Assembly (NCBI GenBank): GCA_963746325.1
Contig: CAVVBC010000005.1
Location: 124,001 to 188,000 of the forward strand
Length of the DNA: 64,000 nucleotides
Direction: 5' to 3'
DNA from: RPQJ01 sp963746325
GTDB lineage: Bacteria; Pseudomonadota; Gammaproteobacteria; Steroidobacterales; Steroidobacteraceae
Of the stretch, positions 53,256 to 64,000 are shown one piece after another. Position 1 is the stretch's first letter. The number at the start of each line of letters is the position of its first letter. The notes below the pieces were generated by a model, which had not been told where the DNA came from, did not search any database, and saw only the letters and a list, made by a program, of their open reading frames with translations. A program made the translations under genes and the position numbers.

Positions 53256-54565
53256 CTCATCACAACCGGCGCCGGCGGCAGCCAGAACCGGATCACGGCC
53301 CCCTCCTCCCCGTCGGTCCGGTTCCCTGCTTCGAGGGTGCCGCCGTGCGCCTCGACGATCTCGCGGCACAGCGTGAGCCCGAGACCGCTGCCGGTGGGCT
53401 TGGTCGAATAGAACGGCAGCAGCGCGTTCTGCAGCACGTCCGGGCTCATGCCGGAGCCCCGATCGCGCACCTCGACGCTCCAGCCACCACGCGCCGCCCG
53501 CACCGAAACCACCGTCGCCGACGACGGCGAACCGGCCTCCGTGGCATTCTTGAGCAGGTTGATCAGCACCTGCTCGACCTGCGATTCGTCGAACCAGCCC
53601 GTCTCCCCGGGCACGAGGCCGTCGGTGGCGAACGGAGCTACCGCCTGCAGCGAATCGAGGAAGCGATGCCACGGCACATGGGCGGGTCGCGGCTTCGGCA
53701 GCTTGGCGAAGCGCGAATAGCCCTCGACGAACTGCGACAGGTGCAACATGCGCTCCTCGATCGCGCCGAACACCCGCGTGAGCTGCGCCGAATCGGGCTG
53801 CAGCGCCAGTCGCTGGCCCGATTGCGCCAGTGACGCGATCGGCGCCACCGAATTGTTGATCTCGTGCGCGATGACGCGGATCACGCGCTTCCAGGTGGCG
53901 ACTTCCTGCGCGTTGACCTCGCGCGTCAGTTGCTTGAGCAGGCGCAGGCGATGCGGTTGCCCGTTCAGCAGGAACTGGCGATGCGACACATGAAACACCT
54001 GCGCGTCATCGCCCAGCGTGGCGGTGAACAGGCGATCGCGATTGTCCTCGAGCGCCTCGCGCAGCGCGGCCGGCAAGTCCGCCAGCAGGGGCGACAGCGC
54101 GAGTCCTTCGAGCTTGCGGCCCGCGTACAGCAACTGCCGGGCTGCCAGGTTGCCGTACAGGATGGTGCCGGTCGCATTCGTGAGCACCAGCGCCAGCGGC
54201 GACGCCTGGATCACCGTGTCCAGCAGCAGCTCACGCTGGTAGAGGTCCTGGCGCTGGCTGCGCAGCTTGCCGCCCAGCTGGTTGTACGCCGTGACCAGCT
54301 GCCGCAGCCGCGCATCCTGCGGCTCGGCGATGCTCACGCTGTAATCCGCGCCGTGCAGGCTCGAGATGCCGTCGGTCAGCGCATCGAGCAGTTGCTCCTG
54401 CTGCCGCAACGAACGCCGCACCCAGTAGATGAGCGCGCCGTACGCCACCGCCGCAAAGCCGATCGCGGCCATGCGATAGCGCAGGTCGATGGTGGCGAGC
54501 GCAAGTGCCAGCAGCGTCAGCAGGCCCAGCGCCAGCAGCAAAGCCGTGACGAACCGCAGTCGCAT
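53207..54565 (-). CDS. NtrY-like sensor histidine kinase
   Basis: 452 residues. Two helices near the N-terminus (residues 5-50), a PAS-like domain (about 105-200) and a kinase core with VIAHEINNSVAPIASLAQSG (phospho-accepting H), INLLKNATEAG and GSGLGLTLCREIVEAHGG. The NtrB/NtrY form of H-box, next to an NtrC-type regulator, makes it that regulator's kinase. Last gene of the six-gene minus-strand operon. Confidence 0.9.
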   Translation of the reverse strand: MRLRFVTALLLALGLLTLLALALATIDLRYRMAAIGFAAVAYGALIYWVRRSLRQQEQLLDALTDGISSLHGADYSVSIAEPQDARLRQLVTAYNQLGGKLRSQRQDLYQRELLLDTVIQASPLALVLTNATGTILYGNLAARQLLYAGRKLEGLALSPLLADLPAALREALEDNRDRLFTATLGDDAQVFHVSHRQFLLNGQPHRLRLLKQLTREVNAQEVATWKRVIRVIAHEINNSVAPIASLAQSGQRLALQPDSAQLTRVFGAIEERMLHLSQFVEGYSRFAKLPKPRPAHVPWHRFLDSLQAVAPFATDGLVPGETGWFDESQVEQVLINLLKNATEAGSPSSATVVSVRAARGGWSVEVRDRGSGMSPDVLQNALLPFYSTKPTGSGLGLTLCREIVEAHGGTLEAGNRTDGEEGAVIRFWLPPAPVVMSYGLRSSAEPASTQTP

Positions 54566-54568
54566 CGG

Positions 54569-55947
<1,379 letters not shown>

Positions 55948-55978
55948 GCCTTCGCCGATCAACCTCGTGAGACTCGCG

Positions 55979-57184
55979 CTAGACGGTACGGGTGGCGATG
56001 GCCGGTGAAACCAGCGACGCACGGCGCGCCGGCCGCAGCGCAGCCATCAGGCTCACGCTCCAGAGCACCACCACCCCCAGCAGCAGATAATAGAGCTTCA
56101 GGCGCGGGAGTTCGAACGTCGTGCTCAACCAGTAGCCGAGCAGCAGCGCCAGGATGCAGCCGACGACGACGCCCACGCTGGTGATCAGCCAGTTCTCGGC
56201 CAGGAAGTACCGCAGGATGTCCGTGCGCCGCGCGCCTACGGCACGACGCGTGCCGATCTGCTTGGTCCGGGTGCTGACGTTGAACGCCGCCAGGCCAAAG
56301 ATGCCGAGCGCCGCAATGCCGAGCAGCAGCGCGATGACGACCGTCAGGTAGACGGCCATGGCGCGGTCGTCCGCGTAGGACGAGGCCGCCACGTACTCCT
56401 GTGAGCGGACCTTCAGGATGACGCGGCCATTGTCGACCTTGTTCAGTGCATCCTCGACGGCCTTCATGGTCGCGTCGCGCTGGCCCGGCTTGGCGCGCAC
56501 CATGTAGCGCGCATAGGTTTCGTCAGGAATCACCGGAAACAGCGCGACATTGCCCACCTTGTCCCAGCTGGGCCACGAGCCGTGCATCCTCTCGATGATG
56601 CCCACGATCCTCACGGGATCGCTGGTGCCGGTGTACACCGTCTTGCCGAGCGCCGAGCCGTCAGGAAACATTTCCCTGGCGGCATCGCTGGTCAGGAGGA
56701 TCTCCGGCGGCGACGTCGAACTGTTGCGCGGTGGCTTCTTGACGACCGCGGCGTCCAGGTCACGACCCGCGATCAGTTTCACCCCCAGCGTGGCGACGCC
56801 CTGCTCATCGACCTGGAAGTGATTGACGTCGCCGCGGCGGCCTTTCTCAGCGGGCTCGGTGAAGAGCGACGTGCTCGAGCCGCCGCCCGACAGCGGGATG
56901 GCGTTGATGACCGTGGCAGCAGCGACGCCCGGCAGGCTGCGCAGCAGGCCCAAGTCCTCGCGCATCGTGACCTCGCCCTGGTAGCGGTCGTCCGACGGCA
57001 CGAAGCCCACGTAGAAGAGGTTCGGCACGTCGATGCCCGGGTCACGGTTGATGCGCTCCAGGCGCTGCACGACGATGAACATGGAGTTGACCACGATGGC
57101 CAGTGCCAGGGCGATCTGCAGCGCGACCAGGATCGCGCCGGTGGGACTGCGGCGCAGCGAGCTCAGCAGGGGCTTGATGTCCAT
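55979..57184 (-). CDS. MacB/FtsX-type ABC transporter permease (second)
   Basis: 401 residues with one N-terminal helix (about 17-38), a periplasmic domain, and three C-terminal helices (about 280-390) as in FtsX/MacB permeases, with GTRRAVGARRTDILRYFL. A partner of the ATPase encoded at 58563. It probably exports a peptide, lipid or drug with the HlyD-type adaptor. Confidence 0.87.
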   Translation of the reverse strand: MDIKPLLSSLRRSPTGAILVALQIALALAIVVNSMFIVVQRLERINRDPGIDVPNLFYVGFVPSDDRYQGEVTMREDLGLLRSLPGVAAATVINAIPLSGGGSSTSLFTEPAEKGRRGDVNHFQVDEQGVATLGVKLIAGRDLDAAVVKKPPRNSSTSPPEILLTSDAAREMFPDGSALGKTVYTGTSDPVRIVGIIERMHGSWPSWDKVGNVALFPVIPDETYARYMVRAKPGQRDATMKAVEDALNKVDNGRVILKVRSQEYVAASSYADDRAMAVYLTVVIALLLGIAALGIFGLAAFNVSTRTKQIGTRRAVGARRTDILRYFLAENWLITSVGVVVGCILALLLGYWLSTTFELPRLKLYYLLLGVVVLWSVSLMAALRPARRASLVSPAIATRTV

Positions 57185-57203
57185 GACCGGGTATCCTTTT
57201 GCT

Positions 57204-58538
57204 TTACTGCGTCTTGAGGTAGACGGCCGGCGCGGTGCGGCCGATGCGCCATGCGGGGTACAGCCCCGCGATGGCGCCCGCCACCAGCGACAGGCCCAGC
57301 GTGACGAGCACGACGACCGGATCGACCTGCGTCAGGCGTGCGTAGGCGTCTTGCGAGAAATCCGAAGAGTAGATCGCCCGGATGCCTGCCAGGCCGCCGA
57401 TGGCGAGCAACAGGCCGAGCACGCCGCCCGCGAGGCCGATCACGAGCACCTCGGTCATGTGCTGGCGCACGATGTCGCGCCGGCTGGCGCCCAGGGCGCG
57501 ACGCAGTCCAGTAAGGGGCGCGGCGTTCAGGAACTTGGCCAGCAGCAGGCCCACGACGTTGACCAGGCACACGCCAAGGAACATCAGCGCGATGCCGATC
57601 AGCACGCGGTTGTCCTTCTGCACCACCTCATTGCGGTCGAGCCACTGCTCGACGTCGTAGAGCCTGTTGTTGAGCGGACGCTGGAAGCGGCCTGCCGCCT
57701 TCTGGCTGCGCGCGTAGTTGTCGACGAAAGTCTGGTACTTGTCGCGGTCGGCCGCCGTCGGCAACTCGGCCCAGAACTGCAGCCAGACGCACTCGGAGTT
57801 CAGGAAGTCCTGGTAGCTGTCACCGCCCTCGGGCTTCCAGCAGTTGATGTTGCCGTAGACCGGCAGTTCCAGCGCGCGGCCCCAGCCGTAAGGGATATAG
57901 ATGTCCTCGGCACTCTCGAACGCACCGTTGTTGAGGTCGAAGAACTTCGGGCTCGGGTTCCAGGGCTCGAGCACGCCCACGACGCGGTACTCGTTCTTGC
58001 CGAACTTCAGCGTGCGGCCCACGCTGTTCTCGCCGCCGAATACTTTTTCGTTGGTTTCATGACCGATCACGACGACCGGCGCCGGGCCCTGGTCGGCGGC
58101 CTCGTCCCAGCCCTGCCCGTAGCGGAACGGAACATCGAACAGCGGGAAGAACTCGTGCGAGGTCACGCGCACTTCGGCGTTGTAGGGCTTCACGCCCGCA
58201 CGTTCCGGCACCAGCAGTCCGCCCGACTTGTACGTCACCACGCTGCGCGGCGCGGCCTTGGCCTCGTGCAGGTACATCGCATCGCGATAGGTGAGCAGTT
58301 GCGGCGGGTGCTCGGGCTTTTCGTCTTCATAGGGCCGCTCCGGGCTCCACGTGTCGAGCGTCACCGCATACAGCTGGCTGCTTTTCTGCGGGATCGGATT
58401 GGTCGCCATCGCGTGGTACATGGTGAACGTCACCGTGCAGACGGCGATGCCGAGCGCAATCGCGAGCACCATCAGCGCGGCCAGGCCGGGATGGCGCTTC
58501 ATGCTGTCGAGCGCAAGGCGCAGGTCGTAAGCGAACAT
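57204..58538 (-). CDS. MacB/FtsX-type ABC transporter permease (first)
   Basis: 444 residues: one helix near residues 17-40, a large periplasmic domain (about 45-310) and three C-terminal helices with GLRRALGASRRDIVRQHMTE. 19 nt before the second permease, suggesting a heterodimer. Periplasmic part carries several Trp residues and acidic patches, with no catalytic motif. Confidence 0.88.
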   Translation of the reverse strand: MFAYDLRLALDSMKRHPGLAALMVLAIALGIAVCTVTFTMYHAMATNPIPQKSSQLYAVTLDTWSPERPYEDEKPEHPPQLLTYRDAMYLHEAKAAPRSVVTYKSGGLLVPERAGVKPYNAEVRVTSHEFFPLFDVPFRYGQGWDEAADQGPAPVVVIGHETNEKVFGGENSVGRTLKFGKNEYRVVGVLEPWNPSPKFFDLNNGAFESAEDIYIPYGWGRALELPVYGNINCWKPEGGDSYQDFLNSECVWLQFWAELPTAADRDKYQTFVDNYARSQKAAGRFQRPLNNRLYDVEQWLDRNEVVQKDNRVLIGIALMFLGVCLVNVVGLLLAKFLNAAPLTGLRRALGASRRDIVRQHMTEVLVIGLAGGVLGLLLAIGGLAGIRAIYSSDFSQDAYARLTQVDPVVVLVTLGLSLVAGAIAGLYPAWRIGRTAPAVYLKTQ

Positions 58539-58562
58539 GGTCGTGCCTCCTTGGCCTTCAGC

Positions 58563-59297
<735 letters not shown>

Positions 59298-59329
59298 GGG
59301 CAGTCCTTCCTCTTGCATTCGTGCGTCGA

Positions 59330-60652
59330 TCAGTCCGCGAGCATCACTCGCGGCGCATTTCTGAAGTCTTCGGTGTCGGAAATCACGATCTCGTCGCCAG
59401 CCGCCAGGCCGTCGATGATCTCGATCTCGCGGACGCTGACAGCGCCCGTCCTGATGGGCCGCTGCTCGGCCACGCCGTCCTTGACGACATAGGCCGTGGC
59501 GCCGCCGCCGGCTTCGTAGAATCCGCCGCGCTCGACCTTGAGCACGTCGTCACGCCGGTCCATCAGGATCCGGACCGAGACGCGCTGGTTCTGGCGCAGC
59601 CCGGGCGGCAGCTCGCGCAGCCGCACGCGACCGGTCACTTCCCCCTGCCGCACCTCGGGCGAGATCGAGCTGACCTCGCCGGCGTAGCTCTTGCCGCCGA
59701 AGGACACGTCGGCCTGCATGCCCGGCGCAATCGTGCCGGCGTACGTCTCGGCGACGCGGAACTCGATCTCGAGCGCCGAGAGGTCGACGACGGTCAGCAA
59801 GGCTGCGTCCTGTTGCACGGCGGCTTTCTGCGTGACCGCGAGCGTGCCGACGATGCCGTCGACCGGCGACCTGATCGCGAGCTCGCCCACACGACGTTCG
59901 AGATCCTCCACCAGCAGTTGCTGGCGATCGCGCTGCAGGCGGCGCGTCTGCAGCTCGAACTCGAGGCCTTCCTTCTCGAGACCCGCCGTCTCGACGGCGT
60001 GGTGGTGCGTGAGCTTTGCTTCGTCGAGCTCGTCCTGCGCGCGCTGGTAGTCGCGCTGGCTGATGATCTTCTGGCTCCAGGCCGCCTGCGCACGCGAAAA
60101 CTCGCGCTCAGCCGCGCGGATCGAGACACCCGCCATGTCGGCCGTCTGCTGGCTCTGCAGGATCTTGCGGCGCACGTCGATGTCCTGCCGGCGCAGGTCG
60201 ACGACCAGGCTTTCCAGCGTGGCCTGCTCGCGCTGGAACTCGTTGCGCAGTCCCGGGCTGTCGACCGTGCCGAGCAGGTCGCCTTTCTTGACGACGTCGC
60301 CGGCATTGCGTGTCAGCGTGACCGTGCCGGCTGCGGGGGAATACAGCGTCGGGCTGACTGCCGCGACGACCGTTGCCTGCACCGCCACGTCACTCAGGAA
60401 CTCGCCGCGGGTGACCTTCGCAATGCGGACGCGATCGAGGGCGACAGTGGCGTCCGTGGAGGCCCAACCCCGCAGGAGGCCCACCACTCCCAACAGACCC
60501 ACCAGCAGCAGCGCCACGAGTGCACCGATTCTCAAGCGGCGATCGTGCCGCCAACCGCCGCCCGGCTCGATCACACGATCCTGGCCGGCGGTGTCGCGCA
60601 TGCCGGGCGCGGGTGTCTTGGCGGGAGTGCGCTTGAGGGTGGCGATGGACAT
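59330..60652 (-). CDS. HlyD-type efflux adaptor
   Basis: 440 residues: cytoplasmic N-tail, one helix (about 42-62), lipoyl-like half-domains (SPAAGTVTLTRNAGDVVKKG and RSPVDGIVGTLAVTQ), a long coiled coil (about 130-235) and a beta-barrel. Inner-membrane-anchored adaptor that links the ABC permeases to an outer-membrane channel, which is not encoded here. First gene of the operon with a sigma-54 promoter upstream. Confidence 0.92.
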   Translation of the reverse strand: MSIATLKRTPAKTPAPGMRDTAGQDRVIEPGGGWRHDRRLRIGALVALLLVGLLGVVGLLRGWASTDATVALDRVRIAKVTRGEFLSDVAVQATVVAAVSPTLYSPAAGTVTLTRNAGDVVKKGDLLGTVDSPGLRNEFQREQATLESLVVDLRRQDIDVRRKILQSQQTADMAGVSIRAAEREFSRAQAAWSQKIISQRDYQRAQDELDEAKLTHHHAVETAGLEKEGLEFELQTRRLQRDRQQLLVEDLERRVGELAIRSPVDGIVGTLAVTQKAAVQQDAALLTVVDLSALEIEFRVAETYAGTIAPGMQADVSFGGKSYAGEVSSISPEVRQGEVTGRVRLRELPPGLRQNQRVSVRILMDRRDDVLKVERGGFYEAGGGATAYVVKDGVAEQRPIRTGAVSVREIEIIDGLAAGDEIVISDTEDFRNAPRVMLAD

Positions 60653-60710
60653 GTCGATAGGTTTGATGCGGGAGTCCGGGATTCAGTTTGCAGACGGTTC
60701 TGTCAGAAAC

Positions 60711-60729
60711 CTTGCAGGGATCGTGCCAA
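60711..60729 (-). promoter_or_regulatory. Sigma-54 (-24/-12) promoter of the ABC operon
   Basis: Minus-strand TTGGCACGATCCCTGCAAG. The GG and GC dinucleotides are 10 nt apart, as required for RpoN, and TGGCACG is a consensus -24 half. It lies about 60-80 nt upstream of the HlyD start, and an NtrC-type activator is encoded in the same operon. Confidence 0.85.
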
Positions 60730-60797
60730 GCCAACGCTCGGGTGTAAGCCGTTGATCTAATAAGCAAAACCGGCATTCGACCCCGCCTATGGAGGAT

Positions 60798-60839
60798 GTC
60801 CGGGTGTCCGCGTGCGGACAGCGGACACTTTCGCGGACA
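60798..60839 (-). promoter_or_regulatory. Activator half-sites upstream of the sigma-54 promoter
   Basis: Dyad TGTCCGCGTGCGGACA (60805-60820) plus GCGGACA at 60821-60827 and 60833-60839 and TGTCCG at 60798. They lie 70-110 nt upstream of the -24/-12 elements, where an NtrC-type enhancer site is expected. Confidence 0.7.
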
Positions 60840-60896
60840 CTTTCCCGTGCACCGACGGAGATGACATAGTTCGGTCCCCAAGAGGAGACCGTACGC

Positions 60897-61748
60897 ATGG
60901 ACATCCGCGGCCAACGTCGCAGCTCGAACATCGAAGACCGCCGCGGCATGAGCGTCGGCCGCAAGGGCGTGGGCCTCAGCGTGGGCGGCATCCTGTTCCT
61001 GCTGGTGCTCAGCTTCTTCGGCATCAACCCGCTGCCGTTCCTTGGCGTTGCCACGAAGGAGCAACCCGCAGAAGTGCAGCCTTCGGGCCAGCCGTACCAG
61101 GAATCGGCGGCCGAAGCGGAGCTGAGCGAATTGGCCGGCGTGACGCTCGCGCAAACGGAGGAGACGTGGGGCCGGCTCTTCGGCGGCCGCTACCAGCCAC
61201 CGACCATGGTCATGTTCACGGACCAGACGCCGACCCAGTGCGGCGCCGGCCAGGCTGCGATGGGGCCGTTCTATTGCCCGGCCGACCAGAAGGTCTACCT
61301 GGACCTGTCGTTCTTCCAGGAACTCGAGCGGCGGTTCGGTGCGCCCGGCGACTTTGCGCAGGCGTACGTGATCGCGCACGAAGTGGGACACCACGTGCAG
61401 AACCTGACCGGCACTGCGCAGAAGGTGCAGCAGGCGCAACAGCGCGCGCGCAGCAAGGCCGAAGCCAACCAGTACTCCGTCATGCTGGAGCTGCAGGCTG
61501 ACTGCTATGCGGGCGTGTGGGCGCGTGATGCGGCGCCGCGACTCAACATCACGCAGCAGGACATCGACGAAGGGCTGCGGGCTGCCGCGGCGATCGGCGA
61601 CGACACCCTGCAGCGGGCCGCGCAGGGCCGCGTGGTACCGGATGCGTTCACGCACGGCTCGGCGGAGCAGCGCGCTCGCTGGCTGATGGTCGGCATGAAC
61701 TCGGGCGACCCGAACGCCTGCGATACGTTCAACGCGCCGCAGCTCTGA
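60897..61748 (+). CDS. ypfJ: Neutral zinc metallopeptidase, YpfJ type
   Basis: 283 residues, with a membrane helix near 27-47 and a periplasmic domain. Zinc motif HEVGHH at 161-166, and LELQADCYAGVWA gives the third ligand region. MDIRGQRRSSNIEDRR at the start is typical of the family. Physiological substrate unknown. Divergent from the ABC operon, with the sigma-54 elements between. Confidence 0.92.
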   Translation: MDIRGQRRSSNIEDRRGMSVGRKGVGLSVGGILFLLVLSFFGINPLPFLGVATKEQPAEVQPSGQPYQESAAEAELSELAGVTLAQTEETWGRLFGGRYQPPTMVMFTDQTPTQCGAGQAAMGPFYCPADQKVYLDLSFFQELERRFGAPGDFAQAYVIAHEVGHHVQNLTGTAQKVQQAQQRARSKAEANQYSVMLELQADCYAGVWARDAAPRLNITQQDIDEGLRAAAAIGDDTLQRAAQGRVVPDAFTHGSAEQRARWLMVGMNSGDPNACDTFNAPQL

Positions 61749-61762
61749 TACCCCTCCCGCTT

Positions 61763-61813
61763 CCTCACCTCTCCCGCTTCCGCGGGAGAGGTCGGCCACC
61801 GGCCGGGTGAGGG
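61763..61813. repeat. REP-like element downstream of ypfJ
   Basis: CCTCACCTCTCCCGCTTCC block with stem CCTCTCCCGC/GCGGGAGAGG, then a GTGAGGG end. Adjacent to the core hairpin at 61823. Confidence 0.7.
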
Positions 61814-61822
61814 TTCCGGCGC

Positions 61823-61888
61823 CCGATCCGGCAGGTCCTGTCGCGCTTGGAAAGGCAGACACGCGCGCGCCACGACCTGCCGGATCGG
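61823..61888. repeat. Hairpin with inverted copy of the conserved loop core
   Basis: 15-bp arms (61823-61837 and 61874-61888) unrelated in sequence to the arms at 52714, enclosing GCTTGGAAAGGCAGACAC (61845-61862), the reverse complement of the 52744 core. Confidence 0.8.
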
Positions 61889-62016
61889 ACGCCTGACAGC
61901 ACGCGCCTGAGCGACCTTCCCCGCGCAGCGGGAACGGTCGCACGGCACAGGCAACGTCACCCGTGCCTCGACAATTTTTTCCTTGAGGGCAAAGGGACAG
62001 GCAAGTCGCCAGGGCG

Positions 62017-63105
62017 CTAAAGGTCCAGCTTGCCGCCGTACCCCGTGAGCTCCAGGTAGCCGCGGCCCAGCTCCTGGCCGGTGGCGTCGTCGAGCAGCCG
62101 GATCGGCCCTTCCCAGTACAGGATGCCGGTCGTCGGCCGCGAGTCCAGCTCTGCATCGAGCAATAGCGGTTCAACGCGATAACGTCGGTCACCCACCTGC
62201 ACTCGCCACTCGATCGGATACGAGACCCCCGTGCGTAGCGAGCGCCACGTCTTGAGCGGCGCCCAATCCACGGACTCGGGACCGTACGTCTCTGGAATCG
62301 GGGGAGTTGCTCGATTCCGGCGTAGAGTGGCGCCGGACCAGCGTTCACCACCCTGCCGGTCGCGCATGCGGAACGCCATGAGCGCGCCGCCGTCGTGCAG
62401 GTTCACGCCCATCCAGTCCCAGCCCAGCGCGTCCTCGTCGACATAGTTGCTCGACCACTCGTGGTCGAACCACGCCTGTCCGCGAACTTGCTGGCGCCGA
62501 CCGTCGAGCACGACTTCGCCACTCACTGCAAGCTGCGGCAGGCTGTAGTAGTAGCTTGCCGCCCGTGGGTCCGGGCCCTTGCGACTGAAGCCGCGCTCGC
62601 CCTGCAGCAGCGGCGGCTGCGTCGCCTGCAGCGTGAGCTCGAAATCAAAATCCTCGCCGTGCACGACCGTCACGTATCGGTCCGGTGCAACCTGCCGCAG
62701 GGACCAGTCGTCGAGCTGCACGTCCAGCACGCCCTCGCGCGCATACGCCAGATCGAACCCCGTGCGCGCGCTGCGCTGCGCATGGTGGAGCTTGCCGTCC
62801 GCGGGATTGGCGATCGCGGCATGTGCAAACAAGACCTGGCGCGGCGCGAAGCGACTGGGATTTTTCTCCGCGAGCCCCGTGCGAACCCGAAAGAAGGTGA
62901 CCTGGAATCCGCGCGGCGCCTTGACCTTGCTCGAGGCGTCTTCGAGCTGGCCCGTGACGTACCACCATTCGATGCGGAAGTCGGGGTGACTGCCTTCGTC
63001 GCGGGGAAACTCGAGCTCGACGCCCGGCACGACGGGCGGATAGGTTACCTGCGCGAACGTCAGAGGCGGCGCGATCAACAGCCCAAGCAGCACGAGGAAC
63101 CTCAC
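62017..63105 (-). CDS. AttH/CrtC-like lipocalin-type exported protein
   Basis: 362 residues from GTG 63105, which overlaps the permease stop (GTGA) and follows AAGGAGG. Signal peptide (about 1-18). The family motifs EWWYVTGQL, AWFDHEWSSN and WDWMGVNLHDGGALMAF belong to the AttH/hydroxyneurosporene-synthase-like lipocalin family, found next to ABC permeases (AttEFGH). Role unclear. Confidence 0.88.
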   Translation of the reverse strand: MRFLVLLGLLIAPPLTFAQVTYPPVVPGVELEFPRDEGSHPDFRIEWWYVTGQLEDASSKVKAPRGFQVTFFRVRTGLAEKNPSRFAPRQVLFAHAAIANPADGKLHHAQRSARTGFDLAYAREGVLDVQLDDWSLRQVAPDRYVTVVHGEDFDFELTLQATQPPLLQGERGFSRKGPDPRAASYYYSLPQLAVSGEVVLDGRRQQVRGQAWFDHEWSSNYVDEDALGWDWMGVNLHDGGALMAFRMRDRQGGERWSGATLRRNRATPPIPETYGPESVDWAPLKTWRSLRTGVSYPIEWRVQVGDRRYRVEPLLLDAELDSRPTTGILYWEGPIRLLDDATGQELGRGYLELTGYGGKLDL

Positions 63106-64000
63106 CAGTCCTCCTTCACGGCCCGCACGACGTCGTCGCCCATTGCGCGCCGACCGCTGAACGCCGCGGTGACGGCCGCCGCTGCAATCAGCACGCCGCT
63201 CAGCGCGGCGAGCAGAACCCAAGGCACGTGCACGTCCATCGTCCAGTGGAACGACTGCCGGTTGACCACGAAAATCAGGATCATGCTGACCAGCGCACCG
63301 ATGACGAGCCCCGCCGCCACGCCGATCGCACCCAGCGCTGCGCCCTCGAATGCGAGCATCCGCGCGATCTCGCGCCGCGTGACCCCCAGGTGCCGCAGCA
63401 TCCCGAACTCGCCCCGACGCGCGAGCACCTGCGAACTGGTGCTGGCACTGATGCCGAACAATCCGATCAGCACGGCCACCGCCTCGAGCAGGTAGGTCAC
63501 CGCGAAGGTCCGGTCGAACAACGCGAGCGACCGCTTGCGGATCTCACCCGGGATCGCAACGTCGTAATCGCCGCTGCGGGCGATCGCGTCGCGCAGGATG
63601 GTGCTGAAGTCATCCGGGTCGGTGCCTGGCCGCAACCATAGAGCCGCCGTCGTGGCGGAGCGCTCGCCGGTCAGTTCGATGAACGCGTCGCGGTTCATCA
63701 CGATCGAGCCACCGGGCCGCTCGTAGTCGCGCCACAGTCCTCGCACCGTGGCGCGCACGACCTGGCCACCGATGGGCAGGTCGAACTCGGTGCCGACGTC
63801 GAATCCGCGCAAGTCGAGCGCCGCCTCGGACGCCCACACCGGAACGGTTCCGGCGGGGCCCGGCTCACGCGCCGTACGTCGGATCGGGATCACTTGCTCG
63901 GCGGTAGCCTCGTCGATCGGACGCGCGATGATCGTGAGCGGCAGGCGTTCACCCGGCAGCAGCACGTCCTGGAACTTGACGAAATCGACCCGTGTGACTG
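63102..64000 (-). CDS. FtsX-type ABC permease, partial, AttF/G-like
   Basis: C-terminal 299 codons visible; the frame stays open to the window end, so the gene begins beyond it. Periplasmic domain followed by three C-terminal helices (TFAVTYLLEAVAVLIGLFG onwards, then the helices around the RREIARMLAFEGAALGAIG region). Coupled to the AttH-like gene by a GTGA overlap. The ATPase and other permease would lie upstream, outside the window. Confidence 0.88.
   Translation of the reverse strand, partial: VTRVDFVKFQDVLLPGERLPLTIIARPIDEATAEQVIPIRRTAREPGPAGTVPVWASEAALDLRGFDVGTEFDLPIGGQVVRATVRGLWRDYERPGGSIVMNRDAFIELTGERSATTAALWLRPGTDPDDFSTILRDAIARSGDYDVAIPGEIRKRSLALFDRTFAVTYLLEAVAVLIGLFGISASTSSQVLARRGEFGMLRHLGVTRREIARMLAFEGAALGAIGVAAGLVIGALVSMILIFVVNRQSFHWTMDVHVPWVLLAALSGVLIAAAAVTAAFSGRRAMGDDVVRAVKEDW

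Overview
The window is GC-rich, densely coded chromosomal DNA from a proteobacterium. I favour a gammaproteobacterium of the Xanthomonadales/Steroidobacterales/Nevskiales type. The grounds are an 88-residue YbiI-type DksA/TraR protein close to the enterobacterial form, an NtrC/NtrY-type sigma-54 pair controlling a HlyD/MacB-type ABC exporter, many exported M14, M20, DUF885 and serine hydrolases, and a red-type (form IC) Calvin cycle cluster. This placement is inference from gene content; no rRNA is present.

Layout. 1-7200 (+): class III aminotransferase (5' end missing), APC permease, an M14-DUF885 fusion hydrolase, an AmpG-like MFS carrier and a sterol-desaturase-type hydroxylase. 7300-13700: PBP7-type endopeptidase, a small membrane protein, a PAS-GGDEF-EAL protein and an M14 carboxypeptidase. 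13800-20040 (+): hybrid histidine kinase, an M20-like protein with an unusual metal site, and an exported KatG. 20120-24530 (-): two translationally coupled pairs, a Tat-exported aldo/keto reductase with an MFS carrier, and a beta-carbonic anhydrase with an exported cyanophycinase. 24700-39700: mixed genes (DUF3187, serine hydrolase, DUF3604 lipoprotein, MFS, hemerythrin plus CsbD, class II aldolase, PhyH oxygenase, dihaem cytochrome, OmpR-type two-component pair, DUF2878, DUF6134, a lipoprotein). 40270-42620: an amidohydrolase bracketed by a 35-bp direct repeat, then tRNA-Phe. 43050-50920: the cbb cluster, cbbL-cbbS-cbbX-fbp-prk (-) with cbbY further on, divergent cbbR, and a HigBA toxin-antitoxin pair between prk and cbbY. 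50950-60840: a class V aminotransferase and a six-gene sigma-54-linked exporter/two-component operon with a visible -24/-12 promoter and upstream half-sites. 60900-64000: a YpfJ metallopeptidase and an AttH/FtsX pair cut by the window end.

How the genes work together. RuBisCO, its activase CbbX, phosphoribulokinase, bisphosphatase, the CbbY phosphatase and CbbR form a Calvin cycle CO2-fixation unit, so the organism probably has an autotrophic or mixotrophic option. The ABC operon appears self-regulating: an NtrC-type activator encoded at its end can act on the sigma-54 promoter at its head.

Data quality. Nine otherwise well-conserved genes are broken by surplus bases at about 13 sites, and no site requires a missing base. 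This insertion-only pattern points to uncorrected long-read errors rather than true pseudogenes. I therefore give full-length coordinates for these genes and name each break. Two families of palindromic intergenic repeats are visible, one of them with a conserved loop carried on unrelated stems.
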